A stretch of DNA of 14,730 nucleotides from Anaerolineales bacterium. Lineage in GTDB: Bacteria; Chloroflexota; Anaerolineae; Anaerolineales; Villigracilaceae. The DNA lies in the NCBI GenBank assembly GCA_016928525.1, contig JAFGKO010000350.1:1-14730 (forward strand). Reading direction: 5' to 3'. A program made the translations under genes and the position numbers. A model generated the notes under the pieces. It ran no database searches. It saw nothing but the letters and a program-made list of their open reading frames with translations, and was not told the origin of the DNA. Positions 1 to 6,513 of this stretch are shown here, piece by piece (position 1 is the first letter of the stretch; each line of letters begins with the position of its first letter).

Positions 1-12
1 ATTGACTTTAAC

Positions 13-58
13 GCCATATATGGTGGTTTTAACAATGATTTAACCGCCACATATACGG
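13..58. repeat. Imperfect inverted repeat upstream of the nuclease gene
   Basis: Two arms, about 13-33 and 39-58, are imperfect reverse complements (GGTGGTT against AACCGCC with one G-T pair, and CATATATG against CATATACG). A 10-bp perfect palindrome, CCATATATGG, sits at 14-23. It could be a terminator remnant of an upstream gene outside the window or an operator. There is no T-run, so no function is assigned. Confidence 0.3.
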
Positions 59-90
59 GAAAATCGCATTTTGTCTAAACTCGAATTGGT

Positions 91-96
91 TATAAT
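91..96 (+). promoter_or_regulatory. -10 box of the nuclease gene, very short leader
   Basis: A perfect TATAAT lies 13 bases before the ATG at 110. No -35 with normal spacing is visible (TTGTCT at 71-76 is only 14 bases away). Transcription would start around 103-105, giving a leader of about 5-7 bases without room for a Shine-Dalgarno site. That fits the absence of any purine-rich SD before the ATG. It also argues against the TTG at 71 as start, since that codon would lie upstream of the promoter. Confidence 0.5.
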
Positions 97-109
97 CACG
101 GGCAAATAT

Positions 110-1417
110 ATGGATTCGGCTGCCAAAAAACCATCTCTTGCAGACAAGCTCAAATCCCTGGGCGTCAAGCTTGGCACAGTAGACATCCCGGCCTCGCAGC
201 ATAAAGCCGGCGCGCCCATTCAGGATGTGTTGGCTGGTCGTTTCGTCTCCACCCGCCGTGGCGAAGCCTTTATCTATGAAGAGATCTACGGAACGGACTA
301 CCGACATGGGCTGGCTCCGCTCGAAACCGAAGCGCCTCTCAACCTGCTGGCTGCCTGGGCAAATGATTCGCGCTTGCTGGACATACCGCTGGAGGGCTTC
401 GCTTTTCTGGATACGGAGACTTCCGGCATGGCTGGCGGCACGGGCACGTATGCCTTCCTGGTCGGTGTGGGACGCTTCGAACCGTCCGCTTCGGGCCGGA
501 CCCTTCGACAGGCTCAGGGTAGGCACTTCCGCCTGCTACAATTCTTCATGCGTGATCCCAGCGAGGAGCCGGCCCTGCTCGAAGCCCTGGCCGAGTTTCT
601 GGCACCTTGCTCTGCGCTGGTCACCTACAACGGCAAGGCCTTCGATGCGCCCCTGCTTGTGACGCGTTATACCCTGCACGACATCCCGGTTCCGTTCAAA
701 GATTACGCCCATGTGGACCTGCTACACCTGGCCCGCCGCCTGTGGCGTGATCGGCTGCCCTCGCGCACGTTGAAGTATATCGAGGAGAACGTGCTGGATG
801 CGCCGCGTACCAGCGCGGAAGTGCCCGGCTACGAAATCCCCTGGCTGTACTTTGATTACTTGCGCACAGGCGATGCCAACGAAATGAAAGGCGTGTTCTA
901 CCACAACGCCATGGATATTGTCGCACTGGCCGCTCTTTTCAGCCACACGGCGGCCATGTTGCACGATCCGTTTGACGAGCGCATCCAGCACGGCCTGGAC
1001 GTGGTCGCGCTGGCAAAACTGCATGAAGACCTGGACCGCCAGGAGATAGCGGCTCGTCTCTACGAGCGTGGGCTGGAGATGCCCCTGGATGAGGAAGATT
1101 TCTGGAAAGCGGTACGCAGGCTTGCAGTCCTGCAAAAGAGGCGCGGGGATCTGGAAGGAGCGGTCCGCTGGTGGGAACAGGCTGCCACGCAGGGACATGT
1201 CTACGCACACATTGAATTGGCCAAACATTATGAGCACCGCCGCCGCGATTATCCTGAAGCACGGAAGTGGGTGCAGGAGGCGCTGTCAATTGTCGATTCA
1301 GACGAGGCTATGCCGACATATGTCCGCGAACACTGGCAAGCCGAGTTACAGCACCGCCTCGAACGTTTGGAAGGAAAATTGAAAAGTAGACCAGTAAAGG
1401 GGAAAAAGCACGTATAA
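110..1417 (+). CDS. YprB-like RNase H-fold exonuclease with helical repeat tail
   Basis: A 435-residue soluble protein of the DEDD exonuclease superfamily, YprB/RNase_H_2 type; family members are predicted 3'-5' nucleases acting on RNA or DNA with two metal ions. Visible motifs: GFAFLDTETSG at about 96-106 (acidic D101 and E103), LVTYNGKAFDAPLL at 170-183 (N174, F178, D179), and YHNAMDIVAL at 264-273 (H265, D269). Residues 300-425 form amphipathic helices resembling TPR/Sel1-like repeats (RGDLEGAVRWWEQAA, AHIELAKHYEH). ATG 110 is preferred over the in-frame TTG at 71 because a perfect TATAAT lies between them. Residues 131-138 are encoded by a short interspersed repeat. In Bacillus the homologue neighbours the helicase YprA; none is visible here. 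Family assignment is firm; substrate is unknown. Confidence 0.85.
   Translation: MDSAAKKPSLADKLKSLGVKLGTVDIPASQHKAGAPIQDVLAGRFVSTRRGEAFIYEEIYGTDYRHGLAPLETEAPLNLLAAWANDSRLLDIPLEGFAFLDTETSGMAGGTGTYAFLVGVGRFEPSASGRTLRQAQGRHFRLLQFFMRDPSEEPALLEALAEFLAPCSALVTYNGKAFDAPLLVTRYTLHDIPVPFKDYAHVDLLHLARRLWRDRLPSRTLKYIEENVLDAPRTSAEVPGYEIPWLYFDYLRTGDANEMKGVFYHNAMDIVALAALFSHTAAMLHDPFDERIQHGLDVVALAKLHEDLDRQEIAARLYERGLEMPLDEEDFWKAVRRLAVLQKRRGDLEGAVRWWEQAATQGHVYAHIELAKHYEHRRRDYPEARKWVQEALSIVDSDEAMPTYVREHWQAELQHRLERLEGKLKSRPVKGKKHV
500..520. repeat. Short interspersed repeat embedded in the nuclease CDS
   Basis: The core CCCTTCGACAGGCTCAGGG, flanked by A and T so that ACCCT (500-504) and AGGGT (516-520) are inverted, matches a small hairpin repeat that I recognise as scattered through many environmental bacterial genomes, Chloroflexota included. 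It often appears in protein data as LRQAQG or SLSKG, depending on frame and strand. Here it is read in frame as TLRQAQG within the nuclease. Identification is from memory of the motif. Confidence 0.6.
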
Positions 1418-1505
1418 TTCGACAAAATTTGGTAATGTTCCAAAAAGAAGGGGGATGTAGGGTGTTGATATAAAACAAATCTTGTAGGATATTTCAGGAG
1501 GAGCA

Positions 1506-1913
1506 ATGGAGATTAATGTTTCGCAGGAGAAGGGCAGAGTCCCTGTGAGTGCTGTGCACATCAAAGGGGACCTGGATGCTTCGAGCTATCTCGAATTGGT
1601 CAATACGGCGCAGAAGCTCTACAATGCGGGCGTGCGTTACCTGTTGCTCGACCTGACCGATTTGGCCTTCATCAGCAGCGCCGGACTGGCTTCCCTGCAT
1701 ATCGTCACGAAAATGTTCCGCGGCGAAACAGCCGATCCTGAAGATGGCTGGGGAACTTATAAGGAGATTGACCGCGAGCGCGAAAGCGGCTTCCAGAAAA
1801 ACGTCAAGCTGCTCAATCCATCGCCTGAGGTAAATAAAGTGCTGGATACAGTCGGGTTCAAGCAGTTCTTCGAGGTATATACGGATTTAGATGAAGCTGT
1901 ACGATCTTTCTAA
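1506..1913 (+). CDS. STAS-domain protein, anti-sigma factor antagonist-like
   Basis: A 135-residue cytoplasmic protein with the STAS fold of SpoIIAA/RsbV. Family members bind an anti-sigma kinase and are switched by serine phosphorylation. LLLDLTDLAFISSAGLASL at 46-64 is the diagnostic strand-turn-helix; S58 aligns with the phosphorylated serine of SpoIIAA (DSSGL there, SSAGL here), while the preceding Asp is replaced by Ser. It is longer than the usual 100-117 residues because of a charged insertion at about 73-97 (GETADPEDGWGTYKEIDRER). The start is fixed by AGGAGGAG at 1496-1503. No RsbW-like kinase or sigma factor gene lies nearby, so the partner is unknown. The next gene, a membrane oxidoreductase, follows after 60 bases and may be co-transcribed. 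Confidence 0.85.
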   Translation: MEINVSQEKGRVPVSAVHIKGDLDASSYLELVNTAQKLYNAGVRYLLLDLTDLAFISSAGLASLHIVTKMFRGETADPEDGWGTYKEIDRERESGFQKNVKLLNPSPEVNKVLDTVGFKQFFEVYTDLDEAVRSF

Positions 1914-1973
1914 GAGAGTGGCCTTTATTGTGCGCAGTTCGACAGTTGTTTGGCTGACCATCGAGTGGATGCA

Positions 1974-3251
1974 ATGAAACGCAATTTGGGTAACTACGCC
2001 ATTTTTGTCCTTGTCCTTCTGAACATCATCATCTGGCTTGCTTTCCCGCCGGTAAATGATGGCCGTGAAAATTTCGCGCGCGCTTACGCAGGGGAGATGC
2101 TTGGTTCGACGGTCATCATTTTGATGTCCTGCTCCTTGTTCCTTTCCACCCGCCCCAAGTGGGCTGAACCGTTCTTCGGCGGATTGGACAAGATGTACAT
2201 GACCCACCGGCGTACATCCACCAGCGCCTTCCTGTTGCTCTTTGTGCATCTGCTGACCGTCCCGATCACCACGGTCAATCTGCGCCTGGGGAATTATCTG
2301 GCGATGATCGCCTTCACGGGTATCGTCGTGATTGTATTGATCACGCTTGCGCCGCGCATCCCTTTCCTGAACAAACTCACTGGCGAGACCTACGAAGGTT
2401 GGAAGAAACTGCACCGTTACATCGGAATCTTCTTCATCCTTGGCTTCATCCATGCGCTGACCATTAATGCGCTTGATGCTTTGATCGCCATTTCGTGGGT
2501 GCAGATTTTCTTCATCATCGGTACAGCTTCGTACCTTTATACGGAATTCTTCGGGCGTTTCTTCAAGAAGTACCTGCCTTACACGGTGGAAACTGTCAAA
2601 CATCCCAACAACGCGACCAGCGAAGTGATCCTGCGTCCCAAGAAGCATCCCCTCGAAAAACAACGAGCGGGACAGTTCCTGTTCGTGCGCTTTCCCGGTG
2701 ACAAGACCTTAGATGAATCCCATCCGTTCACCATCTCCAGCGCACCAACCGATGACGTTTTGCGGCTGACCATTAAAGCCAGCGGGGATTTCACCCGTCG
2801 CTTGCTCCGCAACCTGCAGGCAGGCGCGGATGCGATGATCGAGGGCCCCTACGGCATGTTCGACTACAAGACCGGCGGCCCAAGGCAGATCTGGATCGCG
2901 GGTGGCATCGGCCTGACGCCCTTCCTCTCTTTCATCCGCGATATGGCCGGAAACCTGGATCGCGATGTGGATTTTTATTACACTGTCCGCCATCGCGAAG
3001 AGGCGCTGTTCCTGGATGAGATCAATGCAGCGGCTAAGGCAAACCCGCGTCTGAAAGCCTATGTCCGCTTCTCAGCCACGGATGGTTCTCTGACCGTCGA
3101 CGAAATCGTCGAGAACGCGGGCGGCGATGTGCGAGATTATGACATTTATATGTGTGGGCCGCTGCCCATGGTACAGGCCTTTTCCAGGAAATTCGCTGAG
3201 TTGGGCGTGCCAGCCAGGCAGATCCACTACGAGGAGTTCAACTTCCGGTAA
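1974..3251 (+). CDS. Ferric-reductase-like heme/FAD/NAD(P)H membrane oxidoreductase
   Basis: A 425-residue protein joining an N-terminal ferric-reductase-like transmembrane domain (about 5-200, roughly six helices) to a ferredoxin-NADP reductase-type module (205-425). Two His pairs spaced as heme-b ligands are visible: H78-X13-H92 and H147-X12-H160. The FAD site is HPFTISSAP (250-258), the nucleotide site is AGGIGLTPF (309-317), and MCGPLPMV (393-400) is the C-terminal nicotinamide motif. It should pass electrons from cytosolic NAD(P)H through FAD and two hemes across the membrane; the acceptor (Fe3+, oxygen, Cu2+ or a protein) cannot be read from sequence. ATG 1974 with a weak GAGTGG ahead is preferred over TTG 1950, which would add eight residues with no SD. 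The cytochrome-like Cys motif is absent, as expected for this family. Confidence 0.85.
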   Translation: MKRNLGNYAIFVLVLLNIIIWLAFPPVNDGRENFARAYAGEMLGSTVIILMSCSLFLSTRPKWAEPFFGGLDKMYMTHRRTSTSAFLLLFVHLLTVPITTVNLRLGNYLAMIAFTGIVVIVLITLAPRIPFLNKLTGETYEGWKKLHRYIGIFFILGFIHALTINALDALIAISWVQIFFIIGTASYLYTEFFGRFFKKYLPYTVETVKHPNNATSEVILRPKKHPLEKQRAGQFLFVRFPGDKTLDESHPFTISSAPTDDVLRLTIKASGDFTRRLLRNLQAGADAMIEGPYGMFDYKTGGPRQIWIAGGIGLTPFLSFIRDMAGNLDRDVDFYYTVRHREEALFLDEINAAAKANPRLKAYVRFSATDGSLTVDEIVENAGGDVRDYDIYMCGPLPMVQAFSRKFAELGVPARQIHYEEFNFR

Positions 3252-3287
3252 ATGCGCTTGCTTCCCCTACCGGGAGGATGCGACCTC

Positions 3288-3310
3288 GCTCGCGCGGCAA
3301 GAGTGCGAGC
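3288..3310 (+). terminator. Stem-loop between oxidoreductase and rhodanese genes
   Basis: GCTCGCGC (3288-3295) pairs with GTGCGAGC (3303-3310), eight pairs with one G-T, over a 7-base loop. The following sequence has only TATTTT, so this is at best a weak or partial terminator. A smaller TCCC/GGGA hairpin lies just before it. Confidence 0.3.
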
Positions 3311-3364
3311 ATGCAACTATTTTGCCTTGCCGACATCTAAAGGGTAATTTTTGAAAGGAATCCC

Positions 3365-3844
3365 ATGCCAAGAAGAAAATCTTCCCGCAGTCGTAGAAGC
3401 TACAGTTCACGCTCCAGCCTGGGCACGGCCCTGCGCCGCCCGGTCGTACAAATCGGTATCCTGGCCGTTGTGGCCGTAATCATCTTTCTGATCGCGTCAT
3501 TGGGGGGAGAACAATCTAGCAGTGCGAGCGAGCTGCCAGCTTTCGTCAGCGTGGACGAGGCCTACCAGATGTACCAGGATGGTACTTTCGTGCTGGATGT
3601 GCGCACACCTGAGGAATGGAACGAGTATCACGCGCCAAATACCACGCTGATCCCTCTTGAGGAATTAGCTTCGCGCGTGAACGAACTGCCCAAAGATCGG
3701 CCCATCCTGGTGGTCTGTCGCTCTGGCAACCGCAGCCAGGCCGGGCGCGACATTCTGTTGCAAGCCGGGTTCGACGCCACCAGCATGAATGGCGGCTTGA
3801 ACGAGTGGAGAGACAAAGGCTATGCTGTTGTAAGCGGGCCGTAA
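3365..3844 (+). CDS. Membrane-anchored rhodanese-like protein
   Basis: A 159-residue protein with a basic, Ser/Arg-rich N-terminus (1-26), one membrane helix (about 27-45), a short Ser-rich linker, and a single rhodanese domain (58-157). The active-site loop is VVCRSGNRS (116-124) with catalytic C118, which fits sulfur transfer from thiosulfate or a persulfide carrier. LDVRTPEEW (77-85) and NGGLNEW (142-148) are the other family signatures. Topology places the domain either outside or inside the membrane; the strongly positive N-terminus predicts N-in, so the domain would face outward. AAAGGAA at 3354-3360 is the ribosome binding site. It lies 113 bases behind the heme oxidoreductase, suggesting an electron or sulfur redox link, and is followed directly by a strong terminator. 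Confidence 0.88.
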   Translation: MPRRKSSRSRRSYSSRSSLGTALRRPVVQIGILAVVAVIIFLIASLGGEQSSSASELPAFVSVDEAYQMYQDGTFVLDVRTPEEWNEYHAPNTTLIPLEELASRVNELPKDRPILVVCRSGNRSQAGRDILLQAGFDATSMNGGLNEWRDKGYAVVSGP

Positions 3845-3864
3845 AATCATCTATTCCGGTTGGT

Positions 3865-3903
3865 AAAAAGCGGTGCAAGAATCAGGTCTTGTGCTGCTTT
3901 TTT
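3865..3903 (+). terminator. Rho-independent terminator after rhodanese
   Basis: A 16-pair stem (3865-3880 with 3887-3902, three G-T pairs) over a 6-base loop, ATCAGG, with a run of Ts forming the descending arm. The next gene's -35 box starts two bases later. Confidence 0.88.
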
Positions 3904-3904
3904 C

Positions 3905-3932
3905 TTGACAAGCAGCCTATACGCTTTATAAT
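3905..3932 (+). promoter_or_regulatory. Consensus sigma-70-type promoter of the Fur-family regulator
   Basis: TTGACA (3905-3910), 16-base spacer, TATAAT (3927-3932). Both hexamers are perfect. Transcription should start near 3939-3941, inside the palindromic operator, so a repressor bound there would directly block initiation. The leader to ATG 3957 is about 17 bases and has no clear SD. Confidence 0.85.
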
Positions 3933-3949
3933 TGAAAATGATTTTCAAT
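3931..3949. promoter_or_regulatory. Zur/Fur operator at the regulator's own promoter
   Basis: ATTGAAAATGATTTTCAAT is a perfect 9-1-9 inverted repeat whose core is TGAAAATGATTTTCA (3933-3947), a 7-1-7 Fur-family box. As I recall, this core closely resembles published actinobacterial Zur boxes. It overlaps the -10 end and the expected transcription start, indicating negative autoregulation. A 14/15 match recurs upstream of the importer at 4649-4663. Confidence 0.8.
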
Positions 3950-3956
3950 AAGAACT

Positions 3957-4376
3957 ATGGATACAAATTGCTGGCTCGACCAACTTCGATCGAATGGATA
4001 CCGCCTCACGAAAGCCCGAAAGGCGGTAATGGATATTGTGGCAGGCGCCCAGTCGGCATTAAGCCCACTGGAAGTATACGAGCAGGCCAGATCGGCCTGC
4101 CCCGGTTTGGGATTGGTGTCGGTTTATCGCACCCTCGAAAAACTGGAGGAGTTGAGTATGATCCAACGCGTGCATCAACCGGGCGGATGCAACGCTTACT
4201 TGCCACATGCGAATGGTCACCAGCATTTGATCATCTGTGAGCGGTGTGGCAAAGCGGAGTACTTCGACGGTGACGATATGGAAGCTTTTTTCTCGAAAGT
4301 CGCCAGGGAGCATGGGTTCACAGTCAGGGAACACTGGCTCCAGTTGTTCGGTGTTTGTGAAGAGTGCGAAAATTAG
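3957..4376 (+). CDS. zur: Fur-family metalloregulator, probably Zur
   Basis: A 139-residue repressor with a winged-helix N-domain (about 5-82) including the recognition region LVSVYRTLEKLEEL (53-66), and a C-terminal dimer/metal domain. Two CxxC pairs, C94/C97 and C134/C137, form the usual structural zinc site. HANGHQH (84-90) plus acidic D104/D106/D107 and H126 supply the sensory-site candidates. Fur-family membership is certain. The zinc specificity is inferred from context: its promoter carries a palindrome also present upstream of a Zn-type ABC importer encoded next door. Fe (Fur) or peroxide (PerR) sensing is less likely but not excluded by sequence alone. Start ATG 3957 is set by the promoter; there is no SD. 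The stop codon overlaps the SD of the next small gene. Confidence 0.85.
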   Translation: MDTNCWLDQLRSNGYRLTKARKAVMDIVAGAQSALSPLEVYEQARSACPGLGLVSVYRTLEKLEELSMIQRVHQPGGCNAYLPHANGHQHLIICERCGKAEYFDGDDMEAFFSKVAREHGFTVREHWLQLFGVCEECEN

Positions 4377-4385
4377 GAGGTAGCG

Positions 4386-4592
4386 ATGTGTATGTTCTGT
4401 GCAGCCATTCCAGCCGCGTTGGCAGTGGGCGCAAATGCAAACGCAAAGCAGCTCCGTGAGCGACGTAAGGTCGAGGAACGCGGCGAGATTTTGCCAGAGA
4501 AGGAACAGGTCCCGATAGGGAAGGTCACGCTTCTTGCTGCGGGAGCGCTGGTTGTGGCTTCCGTTGTGTATCACAGCCAACTGAACGGCTAA
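4386..4592 (+). CDS. Small CxxC membrane protein coupled to the metalloregulator gene
   Basis: A 68-residue protein of no family I recognise. It begins MCMFCAAIPAALAVG, placing a CxxC pair (C2, C5) at the extreme N-terminus ahead of a short hydrophobic stretch (6-18). A charged middle follows (KQLRERRKVEERGEILPEKE, 21-40), then a convincing membrane helix (46-62) and a short tail with H63. A consensus AGGAGG (4375-4380) overlaps the regulator's stop codon with ideal spacing, so it is a real, well-translated gene coupled to the regulator. A terminator follows at once, making a two-gene transcript under the same operator. CxxC at a membrane edge in a zinc-regulated unit suggests metal binding or delivery, which is inference only. 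Confidence 0.75.
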   Translation: MCMFCAAIPAALAVGANANAKQLRERRKVEERGEILPEKEQVPIGKVTLLAAGALVVASVVYHSQLNG

Positions 4593-4600
4593 GAGGCCAA

Positions 4601-4634
4601 ACCGGAGTCTGGATTACCGGATCCCGGTCTTTTT
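4601..4634 (+). terminator. Terminator after the regulator/small-protein unit
   Basis: ACCG (4601-4604) pairs with CGGT (4625-4628), and GGAT (4611-4614) with ATCC (4621-4624), over loop TACCGG and with a 6-base bulge on the left arm. Five Ts follow at 4630-4634. The stem is modest but the T-run and position after the stop codon support termination. Confidence 0.6.
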
Positions 4635-4648
4635 GTGCTCATTTTTAT

Positions 4649-4663
4649 TGAAAACGATTTTCA
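4649..4663. promoter_or_regulatory. Zur/Fur operator upstream of the importer operon
   Basis: TGAAAACGATTTTCA is a 7-1-7 palindrome with one mismatch, identical at 14 of 15 positions to the core of the box at 3933-3947. It lies between the preceding terminator and znuA, 156 bases before the ATG. I cannot place matching -35/-10 hexamers with confidence; TTGAAA at 4648-4653 might serve as -35 with a poor -10 near 4673-4680. Confidence 0.75.
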
Positions 4664-4819
4664 TTTTCGCCTTACAGAATACCGCGAAAATATTTAAACT
4701 ACCAGCCTGAATCATGAAGGCATCTTGCAATATGGATTCAGGGAATATGCTTCTCCAGGCTTTGCTGTGGTAGATTCCCGAAGAGCCGAAAATATGCAAG
4801 AAGCAGTAGAAGGAGGATT
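4664..4819 (+). promoter_or_regulatory. Long leader region before znuA with competing hairpins
   Basis: An unusually long upstream region for this window. CCTGAATC (4706-4713) is perfectly complementary to GATTCAGG (4735-4742), and GGGAAT (4741-4746) to ATTCCC (4774-4779); the two stems share 4741-4742, so they cannot both form fully. Within the second, CCAGGC and GCTGTGG can pair further. The region also shares blocks with 7590-7683. A structured leader is possible; no known riboswitch class is recognised. Confidence 0.4.
4672..4809 (+). repeat. Intergenic repeat, copy A (upstream of znuA)
   Basis: 4672-4699 matches 7590-7617 at 24 of 28 positions (TTACAGARTACYGCG followed by AAATATTT and AAC). 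TGCAAGAAGCAGTAG at 4795-4809 is identical to 7669-7683. The material between the blocks is longer here than in copy B. The SD GGAGG of znuA directly follows the second block. Confidence 0.6.
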
Positions 4820-5719
4820 ATGTCCATCCACAAAAGTATGGTTGTATTACTGATCGGTTTGCTGCTGACTGGCTGCGGAAACGCTTCGCCTGCTATAACG
4901 AGAGAAGGTCTCAAGGTGGTCGCATCAACTACCTTCCTGGCGGACATCGCCCAGAGCGTGGCCGGTGATCGGCTGCAAGTCGAGTCGTTGCTGCCCATTG
5001 GCGCGGACCCGCACAGCTACCAGCCCATCCCGCAGGATGTAGCCAGGGTTGCTAACAGCAATTTGTTGATCATCAACGGCGCGGAATACGAACATTTTCT
5101 GGAAAATGTGCTCGAAAACGCCGGAGGTGAGAGAACGGTCGTCGAAGCCTCGGCAGGCCTCAAGGTCCGGGAAGAGGCGGGCAGCGAACACGGCCTCGAT
5201 CCGCATTTGTGGCTGGATCCAAACAATGTCATCACCTTCGTAGAGAACATCCAGGCTGGGCTGATCGAGGTCGATCCCGAGGGCGCTGAAATTTATCGAT
5301 TGAATGCGCAGGGATATGTCGTTCAGTTGCAAGAGCTGGACAGTTGGATTCGGACCCAGGTGGGTCTCATTCCGGTTGAACGCCGTTTGCTAGTGACCAA
5401 TCATGACAGCCTGGGATATTTTGCAGAGCGCTACGGCTTTACCGTCATCGGGACGGTGGTGCCCGGCTTTAGTTCCGATGCGGCCCCATCCGCGCAGCAA
5501 ATGGCCGCATTGATCGACCAGATCAAAGCTTCCCGTGCTCCAGCCGTCTTTCTGGATGCGGCCGAGTCGACCACCCTGGCAGACCAGATCGCGTCCGATG
5601 CAGGTGTGGTGGTGGTAACTGACTTGTACTTTGGCTCATTGACTGATGGCCCACCCGCCGGGACGTACATCGATATGATGAAGCACAACATAACCCGGAT
5701 TGTCGAGGTTCTGAGATAA
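4820..5719 (+). CDS. znuA: Zinc ABC importer substrate-binding lipoprotein (ZnuA/TroA type)
   Basis: A 299-residue cluster A-I solute-binding protein. A signal peptide ends in the lipobox LLTGC, with C19 the lipidated residue. Metal ligands are visible as H65 (GADPHSYQP), H129 (LDPHLWLDP), H195 (TNHDSLGYF) and D268 (VTDLYFGSL). His at the third position, rather than the Glu of PsaA/MntC-type manganese binders, matches TroA/zinc-type proteins and supports zinc. The long His-rich loop of many ZnuA proteins is missing; only GSEHGLDPH is present before the second ligand. GGAGG at 4811-4815 sets the start. It heads an operon with an ATPase two bases downstream and a permease, behind a Zur-like operator. 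Manganese transport remains possible. Confidence 0.88.
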   Translation: MSIHKSMVVLLIGLLLTGCGNASPAITREGLKVVASTTFLADIAQSVAGDRLQVESLLPIGADPHSYQPIPQDVARVANSNLLIINGAEYEHFLENVLENAGGERTVVEASAGLKVREEAGSEHGLDPHLWLDPNNVITFVENIQAGLIEVDPEGAEIYRLNAQGYVVQLQELDSWIRTQVGLIPVERRLLVTNHDSLGYFAERYGFTVIGTVVPGFSSDAAPSAQQMAALIDQIKASRAPAVFLDAAESTTLADQIASDAGVVVVTDLYFGSLTDGPPAGTYIDMMKHNITRIVEVLR

Positions 5720-5721
5720 GC

Positions 5722-6513
5722 ATGTACCCGCATATCAGTCATCGGGATGACCAGCCAATTTTGGACGTACGCAAGATCAGCGCGCGCTATAACGGGCGTT
5801 TAGCGCTGGAAAATATTACTTTCCATTTGCATGCCGGGGAGCGGATTGCTGTGGTCGGCCCAAATGGCGCGGGGAAAAGCACGCTTTTCAAGGTGGTAGC
5901 CGGGGTCTTGCAACCATCCAGCGGCGAGGTAAATGTCTACGGCTCCACACCACGCGGACATGTGTGCATCGCCTATATCCCGCAACGCAGCCAGGTGGAC
6001 TGGAATTTCCCGGTCAGTGTGGCAGACGTGGTCATGATGGGGCGTATCGCCAAACTTGGCCCGCTCGGCTGGCCGAAAAAGCGCGATTGGGATTTCGTCC
6101 ACAATGCGCTTGGAATTGTCGAAATGGATGACCTGGCAAAACGACAGATCGGCGAACTCTCCGGCGGACAACAGCAACGCATGTTCATCGCGCGTGCGCT
6201 GGCGCAGGAAGCCGAGCTGATGCTGATGGACGAACCGCTCAGCGGCCTGGATACGCCTTCGCAGGAGGGCATCCTGGCTCTACTGGATGAACTCAAACGC
6301 CAAAATGTGACGGTCATGGTTGCAACACACGACCTGGAACAGGCTTCAGAATATTTCGACCGCATCATGCTGCTCAACCACCGTTTGATCGGTTTTGGTC
6401 CGCCTGAGCAGGTTTTGCAAACCGAAAAGCTGATCCAGGCTTATGGGGGACGGTTACGCTCTGTGGATGGAGATGAGGTACTAACCGTAGATGATTGTTG
6501 CGATGACCATTAA
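5722..6513 (+). CDS. znuC: Zinc ABC importer ATPase (ZnuC type)
   Basis: A 263-residue ABC ATPase powering uptake by the znuA/znuB pair. Walker A is GPNGAGKST (46-54), the Q-loop Gln is Q88 (IPQRSQVDW), the signature is LSGGQ (146-150), Walker B is LMLMDEP with D170/E171, and the switch His is H203 (ATHD). FPVSVADVVMMGR (96-108) after the Q-loop is typical of metal-chelate-type ATPases. It starts two bases after znuA with only a weak GAGATAAG ahead, implying coupled translation. An oddity is the C-terminal tail DDCCDDH (257-263), which looks like a small metal-binding cluster and is not part of the usual ATPase core. Confidence 0.9.
   Translation: MYPHISHRDDQPILDVRKISARYNGRLALENITFHLHAGERIAVVGPNGAGKSTLFKVVAGVLQPSSGEVNVYGSTPRGHVCIAYIPQRSQVDWNFPVSVADVVMMGRIAKLGPLGWPKKRDWDFVHNALGIVEMDDLAKRQIGELSGGQQQRMFIARALAQEAELMLMDEPLSGLDTPSQEGILALLDELKRQNVTVMVATHDLEQASEYFDRIMLLNHRLIGFGPPEQVLQTEKLIQAYGGRLRSVDGDEVLTVDDCCDDH

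Noticed and set aside
71..109. TTG start adding 13 residues to the nuclease
   Set aside because: A perfect TATAAT at 91-96 lies inside this extension, and no SD precedes the TTG.
29..526. Open frame on the minus strand opposite the nuclease
   Set aside because: Antisense shadow of a well-supported gene. Its N-terminal SLSKG comes from the interspersed repeat at 500-520.
1387..1418. Promoter for the STAS gene at TATAAT 1413-1418
   Set aside because: The hexamer is perfect but overlaps the nuclease stop codon, and no -35 has acceptable spacing. It could still act; the evidence was too thin for a feature.
1887..2663. Long minus-strand frame opposite the heme oxidoreductase
   Set aside because: Antisense to a gene with clear domain motifs; low-complexity, charged composition and no SD.
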